Source: Streptomyces sp. RFCAC02 (lineage in GTDB: Bacteria > Actinomycetota > Actinomycetes > Streptomycetales > Streptomycetaceae). Taken from it: DNA of 64,000 nucleotides. The stretch spans positions 3,681,001 through 3,745,000 of the forward strand of contig NZ_SAUH01000001.1 of the NCBI RefSeq assembly GCF_004193175.1. The letters run 5' to 3'. The position numbers and the translations under genes were made by a program. Under the pieces are notes generated by a model that made no database searches, was not told the origin of the DNA, and saw nothing but the letters and a program-made list of their open reading frames with translations. Positions 1 through 9,700 of the stretch are shown in pieces (the first letter of the stretch is position 1; each line of letters opens with the position of its first letter).

Positions 1-180
<180 letters not shown>

Positions 181-194
181 GGCGGGGATACTGG

Positions 195-221
195 ACACCG
201 GCCGGCCCGTCCGGCCGGTGT
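195..221 (+). terminator. Hairpin after guaB
   Basis: A perfect 11-bp inverted repeat (ACACCGGCCGG / CCGGCCGGTGT) with a 5-base loop starts 14 bases after the guaB stop. There is no T tract, which is common for Streptomyces terminators. It may end or attenuate guaB transcription before guaB3. Confidence 0.45.
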
Positions 222-258
222 GAGGACATGCCGTGGACCGGCGAGAAAGGCTCTGGAC

Positions 259-1374
259 GTGACTGAGATCGAGATCGGACGCGGGAAGCGCGGGCGGCGG
301 GCCTACGCCTTCGACGACATCGCCGTGGTGCCCAGCCGGCGGACGCGCGACCCGAAGGAGGTCTCGATCGCCTGGCAGATCGACGCCTACCGGTTCGAGC
401 TGCCGTTCCTGGCCGCCCCGATGGACTCCGTCGTCTCGCCGGCGACCGCGATCGCCATCGGCGAACTGGGCGGCCTCGGGGTGCTGAACCTCGAAGGGCT
501 CTGGACGCGCTACGAGGACCCGGCCCCGCTGCTGGCCGAGATCGCCGAGCTGCCCGAGGAGAGCGCCGGGCGGCGCATGCAGGAGATCTACGCGGCGCCG
601 ATCCAGGAGGAGCTGATCTTCCGGCGCATCCGCGAGGTGCGCGAGTCGGGCGTCGTCACGGCCGCCGCGCTGTCGCCGCAGCGGACGGCGCAGTTCTCGA
701 AGGCCGTGCTGGACGCGGGCGTGGACATCTTCGTGATCCGCGGCACCACGGTGTCGGCGGAGCACGTGTCCGGCGCCGCCGAGCCGCTGAACCTGAAGCA
801 GTTCATCTACGAGCTGGACGTCCCCGTGATCGTCGGCGGCTGCGCCACGTACACGGCGGCGCTCCACCTGATGCGGACGGGCGCCGCCGGCGTGCTCGTC
901 GGCTTCGGCGGCGGCGCGGCCCACACCACGCGCAACGTCCTCGGCATCCAGGTGCCGATGGCGACGGCGGTGGCCGATGTGGCCGCCGCCAGGCGCGACT
1001 ACCTGGACGAGTCCGGCGGCCGGTACGTCCACGTCATCGCGGACGGCGGCGTGGGCTGGTCGGGCGACCTGCCGAAGGCCGTCGCGTGCGGCGCCGACGC
1101 CGTGATGATCGGGTCGCCGCTGGCCCGCGCGACCGACGCGCCCGGGCGCGGCCACCACTGGGGCATGGAGGCCGTCCACGAGGACGTGCCGCGCGGCAAG
1201 AAGGTGCACCTCGGGACCGTCGGCACCACGAAGGAGATCCTGACGGGTCCCTCGCACACGCCCGACGGGTCGATGAACTTCTTCGGCGCCCTGCGCCGCG
1301 CGATGGCGACGACGGGCTACTCCGAGCTGAAGGAGTTCCAGCGCGTCGAGGTGACGGTCGCGCGCTCGCGCTGA
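259..1374 (+). CDS. guaB3: GuaB3-type IMP dehydrogenase-related protein
   Basis: A 371-residue TIM-barrel protein of the GuaB3 family (IMPDH/GMP reductase superfamily without CBS domains). Seen: LAAPMDSVVSP near residue 60, the phosphate-binding VIADGGVGWSGD, and the conserved C-terminal half with GPSHTPDGSMNFFGALRRA. The GTG at 259 is chosen because GAAAGG precedes it; an in-frame ATG at 220 has no ribosome site and lies in the hairpin. In IMPDH the catalytic loop reads GPGSICTT; here the matching stretch is GGGAAHTTR, with His222 where the nucleophilic Cys should be. From family knowledge GuaB3 is always next to guaB in actinobacteria and its reaction is not settled; IMPDH activity is unlikely without the Cys. 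The nucleotide-sugar-dehydrogenase-like gene converges 12 bases after the stop. Confidence 0.9.
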   Translation: MTEIEIGRGKRGRRAYAFDDIAVVPSRRTRDPKEVSIAWQIDAYRFELPFLAAPMDSVVSPATAIAIGELGGLGVLNLEGLWTRYEDPAPLLAEIAELPEESAGRRMQEIYAAPIQEELIFRRIREVRESGVVTAAALSPQRTAQFSKAVLDAGVDIFVIRGTTVSAEHVSGAAEPLNLKQFIYELDVPVIVGGCATYTAALHLMRTGAAGVLVGFGGGAAHTTRNVLGIQVPMATAVADVAAARRDYLDESGGRYVHVIADGGVGWSGDLPKAVACGADAVMIGSPLARATDAPGRGHHWGMEAVHEDVPRGKKVHLGTVGTTKEILTGPSHTPDGSMNFFGALRRAMATTGYSELKEFQRVEVTVARSR

Positions 1375-1386
1375 CCCGGTGCCGTC

Positions 1387-2634
1387 TCAGAGCCGGTGCG
1401 CGGCGCCGGCGGGTGTGGCGCCCTGCGTGTCGAGGAGCAGTGGCGCCTTGGCGGCGAGGCCCTGCAGGTCGAAGGTGCTGTGGTGCTGCAGCAGCACCGT
1501 CAGGTCGGCGTTCGCCGCCGCCTCGTAGAAGGTGTCGGCCCGGGGCACCGGGGTGCCGCGCACGCGCCAGTCGGTGACGAACGGGTCGTGGTACGTGAGG
1601 TGCGCCCCGAGGTCCAGCAGGCGGCGTGCGATCTCGTGCGCGGGAGCGCCCTGTTCGTCCGGGCGGTCGGGCCGTGCGGTCACGCCGAGGAGCAGGACGC
1701 GGGCGCCGCGCGCCGACTTGCCGTGCTCGTTGAGGAGGGCGGCGGCGCGGCGGGTGACGTAGGCGGGCATGCGGGCGTTCGTCTGGCGGGCCAGGTCGGC
1801 GAGGGGGAGCCGGCGGCCCGGGGGGAGCAGCGGCATGGTGTGTCCGCCGACGCCCGGTCCCGGGCGCAGGTGCTGGAGGCCGGGCGGCCGGGTCTCGGCG
1901 CAGCGGACCACGTCCCACAGGTCGATGCCGAGGTCGTGGCAGAGCACGGCCATCTCGTTGGCGAGCGCGATGCCGACGTGGCGGGCGTTCGTCTCCAGGA
2001 CCTTCACGGCCTCGGCCTCGGCGAGGCCCCGGGCGCGTACGACCTTGTCGGTGAGCCGTCCGTAGAACGCGGCGGCGGCCTCGGTGCAGGCGGAGGTCAG
2101 GCCGCCGATGACGCGCGGTCCCGCGCCGTGGTGGGTGCCGCGGGGGGCGGGCGCGGGGTCGGGGTCGGTGCGGGCGGGCGCGTGCGCGAGGTGGAAGTCG
2201 CGGCCGGCACGCAGCCCGGATCCCGCTTCGAGGAGGGGGCGCAGGACGTTCTCCGTGGTGCCGGGCGTGACGGCGGATTCGAGGACGACGAGCGTGCGGG
2301 GGCGGAGGCGCGGGGCCAGGTCGGACGCGGCGGCGCGCAGGGCGGTGAGGTCGGGCGCGTGATCGTGGCCCGGCGGGGTAGGGGCACAGATCAGAGCGGT
2401 GCGGACCCGGCCGAGGACGGCGGGGTCGCTCGTGGCGCGGAAGCCGGCGGCGAGCATGCGGCGCAGGTCCCCGGTGGAGAGGGAACCGTCCGACGGCGGA
2501 CGGCCGGCGTTGAGGCGTGCGGCGGCGCGGGGATCGGAGGTGAAGCCCACGGTGCCGATGCCGGCGGCGGTGGCGGCCTGGGCGGCGGGCAGTCCGAGGT
2601 GCCCCGGGCAGAGAACGGCGAGGTCGGCGGGCAT
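1387..2634 (-). CDS. UDP-glucose/ManNAc dehydrogenase-like protein lacking the catalytic Cys
   Basis: A 415-residue protein with the three-part layout of UDP-sugar 6-dehydrogenases: N-terminal Rossmann region (VLCPGHLGLPAAQAA), central helix (EAVKVLETNARHVGIALANE, with the Lys and Asn positions kept), and a C-terminal UDP-binding-like region (RVLLLGVTARPDRPDEQ). Two departures matter. The first Gly of the GxGxxG dinucleotide motif is Cys, and the GGHC-type catalytic motif reads GVGGHTMPL (Thr near residue 266). Without the thiol the normal two-step oxidation of a UDP-sugar to a uronate cannot proceed, so this may be a dead enzyme or a binding protein. The start at 2634 has AAGGGAG about 10 bases upstream; an ATG at 2670 is in frame without a ribosome site. 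It is convergent with guaB3 and divergent from glpD. Confidence 0.72.
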   Translation of the reverse strand: MPADLAVLCPGHLGLPAAQAATAAGIGTVGFTSDPRAAARLNAGRPPSDGSLSTGDLRRMLAAGFRATSDPAVLGRVRTALICAPTPPGHDHAPDLTALRAAASDLAPRLRPRTLVVLESAVTPGTTENVLRPLLEAGSGLRAGRDFHLAHAPARTDPDPAPAPRGTHHGAGPRVIGGLTSACTEAAAAFYGRLTDKVVRARGLAEAEAVKVLETNARHVGIALANEMAVLCHDLGIDLWDVVRCAETRPPGLQHLRPGPGVGGHTMPLLPPGRRLPLADLARQTNARMPAYVTRRAAALLNEHGKSARGARVLLLGVTARPDRPDEQGAPAHEIARRLLDLGAHLTYHDPFVTDWRVRGTPVPRADTFYEAAANADLTVLLQHHSTFDLQGLAAKAPLLLDTQGATPAGAAHRL

Positions 2635-2833
2635 ATCGGTCGGGCTCCCTTCTGCCCATATGCACTTCAAGTCAGCTTAGGGGCATATATGACAGTTGGG
2701 GTTGATTGACCCCGGGCGGCGGGCTGTGGCGCGCCGATCCGGGGGAACTGGGGGAGCATCGGGGAATGGGCCGCACGTGGCCGGACGGATTGCTCCTCGC
2801 CCCGCGCGGGGCGAGGCGGACAGGGAGGTACGT

Positions 2834-4540
2834 GTGAGGACTGCCGCACTGGGACCCGACCAGCGGGCCGGGGCGCTCGCCCGGATGGCCGAGAGCGAAC
2901 TGGACGTGCTGGTCGTGGGCGGCGGTGTGGTCGGCGCCGGCACGGCGCTGGACGCCGTGACGCGCGGTCTCAGCACGGGCCTCGTGGAGGCGCGCGACTG
3001 GGCGTCGGGCACGTCGAGCCGCTCCAGCAAGCTGATCCACGGCGGGCTGCGCTACCTGGAGATGCTGGACTTCGGCCTGGTCCGCGAGGCGCTGAAGGAA
3101 CGCGGCCTGCTGCTGAGCCGCATCGCGCCGCACCTCGTGCGCCCCGTCCCGTTCCTGTACCCGCTGAAGCACCGCGGGTGGGAGCGGCTGTACGCGGGCT
3201 CGGGCGTGGCGCTGTACGACGCGATGTCCGTCTCGTCGGGGCACGGGCGCGGGCTCCCGACGCACCGGCACCTGAGCAGGAGCCAGGCGCTGCGCGTCGC
3301 GCCGTGCCTGAAGAAGGACACGCTGGTCGGTGCCCTCCAGTACTACGACGCGCAGGTGGACGACGCCCGGTTCGTCGCGACGCTGGTCCGCACGGCCGCC
3401 GGGTACGGCGCGCACGTCGCGAACCGCGCCCGTGTCACGGAGTTCCTGCGCGAGGGTGAGCGCGTCGTCGGCGTGCGGATCAAGGACATCGAGCTGGACG
3501 GCACGTACGAGGTGCGCGCCCGGCAGGTCGTCAACGCGACCGGCGTCTGGACCGACGACACGCAGGGCATGATCGCCGAGCGCGGCCAGTTCCACGTGCG
3601 GGCGTCCAAGGGCATCCACCTCGTCGTGCCGAAGGACCGCATCCACTCCACGACCGGCCTGATCCTGCGGACCGAGACGAGCGTCCTGTTCGTGATCCCG
3701 TGGGGCAGGCACTGGATCGTCGGCACGACCGACACCGCCTGGGACCTCGACAAGGCGCACCCGGCGGCCTCCAGCGCGGACATCGACTACCTGCTGGAGC
3801 ACGTCAACCGCGTGCTCGCCGTGCCGCTGACGCGCGACGACGTCGAGGGCGTCTACGCGGGGCTGCGGCCGCTGCTCGCCGGCGAGTCGGACGCCACGAG
3901 CAAGCTGTCCAGGGAGCACACGGTCGCCCACCCCGTCCCCGGGCTCGTGGTCGTCGCCGGCGGCAAGTACACGACGTACCGGGTGATGGCGAAGGACGCG
4001 GTGGACGCCGCCGTCCACGGGCTCGACCGGCGGGTCGCCGCCTGCTGCACCGAGGAGGTGCGCCTCGCGGGGGCCGAGGGCTACCACGCCCTGTGGAACG
4101 CGCGGGCCGCCCTCGCGTCGCGCGCCGGCCTGCACGTGGCGCGCGTGGAACACCTGCTCCACCGGTACGGCTCGATGGCCGAGGAGGTCCTCGACCTCGT
4201 CGCCGCCGACCCGGTGCTCGGCGAGCCGCTGCCGGCGGCCGACGACTACCTGAAGGCGGAGATCGTCTACGCCTGCACGCACGAGGGCGCACGGCACGTC
4301 GAGGACGTCCTGACCCGGCGGACGCGCATCAGCATCGAGACGTTCGACCGCGGCACGCGCAGCGCGCGGCTGTGCGCCGAGCTGATGGCGGGCGTCCTCG
4401 GCTGGACGCCGCAGCAGGTGGAGCGCGAGGTCGAGCACTACGAGAAGCGGGTCGAGGCGGAGCGCGAGTCCCAGCTCCAGCCCGACGACAGGACGGCGGA
4501 CGCCGCGCGGCTCGGCGCTCCGGACACGGCACCCCTGTGA
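2834..4540 (+). CDS. glpD: Aerobic glycerol-3-phosphate dehydrogenase
   Basis: A 568-residue FAD flavoprotein that oxidises sn-glycerol 3-phosphate to dihydroxyacetone phosphate and passes electrons to quinone at the membrane face. Seen: FAD-binding DVLVVGGGVVGAGTALDA near residue 25, the GlpD signature GTSSRSSKLIHGGLRYLE, substrate-site region GRHWIVGTTDT, YAGLRPLL and VVVAGGKYTTYR, and the C-terminal GlpD cap with cysteines (AACCTEEV). Length is typical. The GTG at 2834 follows AGGGAGG by 5 bases; the frame extends upstream but without another ribosome site. No glycerol kinase or facilitator gene is adjacent, so this is a stand-alone copy, as in other Streptomyces at this locus. Confidence 0.95.
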   Translation: MRTAALGPDQRAGALARMAESELDVLVVGGGVVGAGTALDAVTRGLSTGLVEARDWASGTSSRSSKLIHGGLRYLEMLDFGLVREALKERGLLLSRIAPHLVRPVPFLYPLKHRGWERLYAGSGVALYDAMSVSSGHGRGLPTHRHLSRSQALRVAPCLKKDTLVGALQYYDAQVDDARFVATLVRTAAGYGAHVANRARVTEFLREGERVVGVRIKDIELDGTYEVRARQVVNATGVWTDDTQGMIAERGQFHVRASKGIHLVVPKDRIHSTTGLILRTETSVLFVIPWGRHWIVGTTDTAWDLDKAHPAASSADIDYLLEHVNRVLAVPLTRDDVEGVYAGLRPLLAGESDATSKLSREHTVAHPVPGLVVVAGGKYTTYRVMAKDAVDAAVHGLDRRVAACCTEEVRLAGAEGYHALWNARAALASRAGLHVARVEHLLHRYGSMAEEVLDLVAADPVLGEPLPAADDYLKAEIVYACTHEGARHVEDVLTRRTRISIETFDRGTRSARLCAELMAGVLGWTPQQVEREVEHYEKRVEAERESQLQPDDRTADAARLGAPDTAPL

Positions 4541-4669
4541 CCGGTGCGGCGGCGGTGACGGGCCGGTGGCAGCCCCTGACACGGGTTCACGCGCTGTGCC
4601 GCGCCCGGCGGTCCGGCTGTCGGCCGGATGGGTGACAATAACCGGGGCAGCCGGAGGGGACACGAACGC

Positions 4670-6613
4670 ATGGGCCAACGCAGCGGGGACAACGAGGCAC
4701 GGGACTCGGCGCCGGACGGCGGCGCCGGGGGCGACGCGGCCAAGGGGAAGAGCGGCGACACGGTCGACGACACCCCGGTGGACGCGCGGACCGGCGCGTC
4801 CGGCGGCGACGCCGGTGACGGCACCGGCGGCGGCCGCCTGCTGAGCGGCCGTTACCGCCTGGGCTCGGTCGTCGGCCGCGGCGGCATGGGCACGGTCTGG
4901 CGCGCCACCGACGAGGTGCTCGGGCGCACGGTCGCGGTGAAGGAGCTGCGCATAGCGGCCGGTGTGGACGACGCGGAGCGCCGCCACATGATCACCCGCA
5001 CCCTGCGCGAGGCGAAGGCCATCGCCGCGATCCGCAGCCAGAGCGTCGTCACCATCTACGACATGGTCGACGAGGGCGACCGGCCGTGGATCGTCATGGA
5101 GCTGGTCGAGGGCCGCTCGCTGGCCGACATCATCCGCCGCGACGGCCCGATGGACCCGCGCGACGCCGCCAGGATCGGCCTGGCCATCCTCGACGTCCTG
5201 CGCGCCGCGCACGCCGCCGGCATCGTCCACCGCGACGTCAAGCCGTCCAACGTCCTGGTCGCCGAGGAGAACGGGCGCGTCGTCCTGACCGACTTCGGCA
5301 TCGCCAAGGTCGAGGGCGACCCGTCCGTCACCTCCACCGGCATGCTCGTCGGCGCGCCCTCGTACATCTCGCCCGAGCGCGCCAAGGGCGAGCAGCCGGG
5401 GCCGCCCGCCGACATGTGGTCCCTGGGCGCGCTGCTCTACTGCTGCGTCGAGGGCCGCCCGCCGTACGACGAGGGCGGCGCGCTCGCCACGCTGGCCGCC
5501 GTCATGCACAACCCGATACGGCCCCCGCGCCGCGCCGGCGCGCTCGCCGAGGTCGTGACGGGCCTGCTCGTGAAGGACCCGGCGACCCGTCTGACGGAGC
5601 CGCAGGCCCGTGTCCTGCTGCGGGAGGCACTGACGGCCGAGCCGGGCGACGCGGCCGACCCGACGCTCGTCGTGCCCCTGACGGAGCCCGGGGCCGGGTC
5701 CCCGGCCGAGGGCATCGGCCCGGCGGCGCCGCGCCCCCGGCGCCCGGCCGACCGCGCCACGCCCCCGGCCCCCGGTGTCCCGCTGCCCGCCGCCGCGGCC
5801 GGCGGGCCGGCCGCGCGGCGGCGCACACTGATCATCGCGGCCGTGGTGGCGGCCGTGCTCCTCGCCGTCATCGGCACGGCCATCGCCACGATGCGCGGCG
5901 GTGGCGGCGACAGCGCGGACGACGCGGACGGTCAGGGCGGCGGCGCCACGAACGGCACGTCCCCCGAGCCGGGTGACGACCCGACGGCCGAGGACGAGTC
6001 CCCCGCCGGCGAGGCGACGGACGGCGGCGAGGACGAGCCCGACGAGGACGAGGCCGACGAGAACGAGGACGAGCCCGACGAGAACGGGGAGGGCGAGGAC
6101 CCGCCCGCCACCGAGCCCGGGGACGACGAGGGCACCGGGTCGTCCGACGCCCCGTCCGGCTACGAGGTCGTCACCAACGAGGACTTCCACTTCAGCATCG
6201 CCATGCCGGAGGACTGGGAGGCGCTGCGCGGCGCCGGGCAGAACTCCGGGATGATCTACGGTTCGCCCGACGACAGCGCGTACAAGCTCCAGGTGGACTT
6301 CAACGGTTCACCCGGCGACGACGCCGAGCAGGCGTGGCGGGACCTGGAGGGCGCGGTCAGCGGCAACAGCACCGACTACCAGCTCCTCGGCATCCAGTCC
6401 GTCGAGTGGCGCGACTACCCGTCCGTCGCCGACTGGCAGTTCCAGCGCACCGAGAGCGGCACCAGGGTCCGCGTGCTCGACCGCGGTTTCGTCGTGGACG
6501 GCGACCACGGCTACGCGATCATGATCACCTGCCCCGACGACGCCTGGGACGACACCCGGTGCACGACGCTGCGGGAGACGGCCTTCGACACGTTCGAGCC
6601 ACTCGGCCAATAG
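4670..6613 (+). CDS. Membrane Ser/Thr protein kinase, PknB-like, with extracellular C-terminal domain
   Basis: A 647-residue kinase. An acidic Gly/Asp-rich N terminus of about 55 residues precedes a complete kinase domain: glycine loop GRGGMGTVW (about 67), VAVKEL Lys (about 91), IVHRDVKPSN (about 187), TDFGIAK (about 208), SYISPERAKG. A Pro-rich juxtamembrane stretch leads to a transmembrane helix near residues 385-408, then a Glu/Asp-rich linker of about 70 residues and a C-terminal extracellular domain starting FHFSIAMPEDWE. All catalytic residues are present, so it should be active in the cytoplasm and sense outside. The ATG at 4670 has GGAGGGG 10 bases upstream; an ATG at 4628 is in frame but lacks a site. 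It pairs with the pseudokinase gene 99 bases downstream. I recall a homologous kinase group beside glpD in S. coelicolor linked to spore-wall synthesis; that link is inference here. Confidence 0.92.
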   Translation: MGQRSGDNEARDSAPDGGAGGDAAKGKSGDTVDDTPVDARTGASGGDAGDGTGGGRLLSGRYRLGSVVGRGGMGTVWRATDEVLGRTVAVKELRIAAGVDDAERRHMITRTLREAKAIAAIRSQSVVTIYDMVDEGDRPWIVMELVEGRSLADIIRRDGPMDPRDAARIGLAILDVLRAAHAAGIVHRDVKPSNVLVAEENGRVVLTDFGIAKVEGDPSVTSTGMLVGAPSYISPERAKGEQPGPPADMWSLGALLYCCVEGRPPYDEGGALATLAAVMHNPIRPPRRAGALAEVVTGLLVKDPATRLTEPQARVLLREALTAEPGDAADPTLVVPLTEPGAGSPAEGIGPAAPRPRRPADRATPPAPGVPLPAAAAGGPAARRRTLIIAAVVAAVLLAVIGTAIATMRGGGGDSADDADGQGGGATNGTSPEPGDDPTAEDESPAGEATDGGEDEPDEDEADENEDEPDENGEGEDPPATEPGDDEGTGSSDAPSGYEVVTNEDFHFSIAMPEDWEALRGAGQNSGMIYGSPDDSAYKLQVDFNGSPGDDAEQAWRDLEGAVSGNSTDYQLLGIQSVEWRDYPSVADWQFQRTESGTRVRVLDRGFVVDGDHGYAIMITCPDDAWDDTRCTTLRETAFDTFEPLGQ

Positions 6614-6712
6614 TTGTCACGAGAGTTGACGGACCGTGGCCGTGGTACGCCGGTGGCACGTATCGTGAGTCACCGGACTGCCTGAGCGGCGTGCACGGGG
6701 TGGGGAGGCATC

Positions 6713-9700
6713 GTGGATCAGTACGCGGGACGACTGCTCGCCGACCGGTACCGTCTGCCGAGAACGCCGTCCGACGAGTTCGAGCTCGTCGAGTCCCTGG
6801 CCTTCGACACCGCGAGCGGCCAGGAGGTCCTCGTCCGGCAGGTGCCGCTGCCCGAGGTCGTGGACGCCGAGGTGCTCGACGGCGGTGCCCGCCCGGCCGG
6901 CGGCCCCGGCGCCCGCCGCCCGCGCGACCCCGACCGCGCCACCCGTACGCCCGACGACCCGGTGGTGCGCCGCGCCGTCGAGGCGGCGCTCGCCGCGTCC
7001 CGGCTGCCCGACCACCCGCGCCTCGACCAGGTCTTCGACGTCTTCGTGCAGGGCGACGGGCTGTGGATCGTCAGCGAGGCGGTCGCGGCACGCCCGCTGG
7101 CCGCCGTCCTGGCGGAGCGGCGCCTCGGCCCCTACCGGGCCGCCGAGGTGGCCGCCGACCTCCTGGCGGCCCTGCGCATCGTCCACGCCCACGGCTGGAC
7201 CCACCGCAACGTCACGGCACGCACCGTCCTCATCCTGGACGACGGCCGCGCCCTGCTGACCGGCCTGGTCGCGGGGGCGGTCGAGGAAGTCCTGTGCGGG
7301 TACGACCCGCTGCCGCCCGCCCCGGGGCAGCGGGACGAGCCGCCCGCCGCACGGCAGCCCGCTCCCCGGCCCGAGCCACCGGCCCGGCCGGGACCCGGCT
7401 CGGGCGCCTGGGCACCGGAGAGCTTCGAGCCGTACGACCCGGCTGCCGGCGGCGGGCGCGAGGGCCGGGAGGCGCCGCGTCCTTCGGGCCGCTGGGCCGA
7501 CGACCCGGGCACCGCGCGCCCGACGCCCGGCGGGCGCGCGGACCGGGAGGCGCCGCGTCCGTCCGGCCGCTGGGCCGACGACACCGCCGGCCCGCGCCCG
7601 GTCCCCGGGGCGCGGCAGCCGAGCCCGGGGGAGCGGTGGGACCGTACCGGTGGCGGCGCGGGGGAGCGCGGCCCCGAGCACCCAGGACCGTTCGCCGACG
7701 ACCCCGCCACCCCACGCCCGGCCCCGGGCGGGCCGCGCCCCGGGGAGCCGTGGGGGCAGCCCGGCGCCGCCGCCCACCGGGAGCCGGGACGGCCCGACCC
7801 GTGGGCCGACGAACCCCCCGCCGACCCGGCCGCCCGGGACGCGGCCTGGGGCGACCCCTGGGCCGACGACGCGTCGGGCCTGCCGCCGGCCCCCGAGGGC
7901 TGGGAGCGGCGCACCGACGCCGCCGACCCGGGCTCCGGCGCCACCTCGCTGCCGCACCGGCGGCCGGGCGAGGAGGAGCCGCCGCCCGGCGCGAGCGCCG
8001 CGCACGGCCCCGGCCCCGGCGCCTCGGTCACCGCCCGGTACGACCGCTGGTCGGACCCGTCGTCGGGCGAGGGGACGGGCGAGCACGCCCTCCCCGCCAC
8101 CTGGGACTTCGAGGGCGGCGCCGGCGAAGCGGACCCGGCGCGCGGGGACCGTCCAGGACCGGCCGCGCCCGGCGACCGGCCCGACGTCCACGGGCAGCCG
8201 CCGGCCGGCGGTGACCGGGCCGCCCGCAGCGGCGCGATCGCGGCCTACCGGGCCGGCACCCGGGCGGGCGCCGCACGGCGCGGCGGCGTGCCGCCCGCCG
8301 AACATGCCCCCGGCCGGGCGTCCAGGAGCGGCTGGGAACCGCCGGCCAGGGACCAGGCGCCGCAGGGGCGGCACGTCCCCCCGGGCGAGCAGCCGACCGG
8401 ACGGCCGGCGCTCCCGGCGCAGCGCGCGGACACGGCTCTCGCCCGTACCGGCGGCTCCGGCGGGCGGTACCGCGGCCCCGAGGGCGCGCTGGCCGCCGAG
8501 CGGGCGCGCCAGGCCCGCATCATGGTCGTGGGCGCCGTCACCGAGCGGTGGGCGCCCGAGCAGGCAGGCCCCGTCCACGAGCACTGGCAGCTCGCGCCGC
8601 CGGTCGGCCCGGCCGCCGACTTCTGGGCGCTCGGCGCCCTGCTGTTCCGTGCCGTGCAGGGCCACCCGCCCTACCCGGAGGACAGCGCGGCCGAGCTGGT
8701 CGAGGCGGTGTGCGCGGAGCAGCCGGCGTTCGCCGAGGACTGCGGGGCGCTGCGGCCGGTCATCGAGTCGCTGCTGCGCCAGGACCCCACCGAGCGGCCG
8801 AGGGCCGAGGAGCTGCGGGGGTGGCTGCGGTCGCTGCTGCGCTCGGCGCCCGAGCCGGAGGTCGGCCGCCGCACGGTGACCGCCCCGCCCGCCCTCGAAC
8901 CCGGCCGGCCGGCCGACCCGCGCCGGCTGCCCATCGTCCGCCGCCGCGGCGAACTGGTCGGCCCCCGGCGCCGTCCGCGCCGCCGCACGGGCGGCGGGCC
9001 GCGCAGCCCGCGGCGCCTGGGCCGGATCCTGCTCGTCCTCGTGCTGCTCGGACTCGCGGGCGGGATCGCGTACGTGCTGGCGTTCATGTCGGAGACGGGC
9101 GGCACCGGCGGGGGGCGTTCGGCCGGGGACACCACGGCCGGGTCGACGCCCACCGCCGACCCGACCGACGACACCGGTGGCTCCGGCGGCGAGGAGCCGG
9201 CCGACCCGACGACCGAGCCGACCGAGGGTGACGCCACCCAGCCGTCGCCCGCCGAGGGCGACCAGGAGCCGGCGCCGCCCCCGTCGGGGTTCTCGGCGCA
9301 GGACGACCCGGCCGGTTTCACCCTGACGGTGCCGGACGGCTGGCAGCGGCAGGGCGAGGACGGGGAGGGCCGTGTCACCTACGCGGACGGCTCCCTCACG
9401 ATCCTCGTCGTGCCCGGCCGGGACGGCTCGGACGCGGCCGGCGCCGACCCGATGGACTACCAGCTCGACGTCCAGCCGGAGCTCGACGCGTTCCGCGACT
9501 ACCAGTACGGCAGCTCGTCCGGCCTCTTCGAGACGCGCGTGGGGAACGCCGAGATGGCCGAGGGCGTCTTCCGCTGGCGCGAGGACGGCTCCGACGTCGT
9601 GGCGTTCAACCGCGTCGTGCTCATCGACGGCGCCTACCACGTCGTCCTCGTGCGCGGCCCGGAGGCGGAGGAGGAGCGCCTCGCCGAGGTGTACGGGGTG

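Noticed and set aside
2672..6190. A 1172-residue open frame on the minus strand across glpD and the kinase gene
   Set aside because: Composition is Arg/Val/Gly/Asp-rich without domain motifs, it lacks a ribosome site, and it is antiparallel to two well-supported genes; it is a GC-rich shadow frame.
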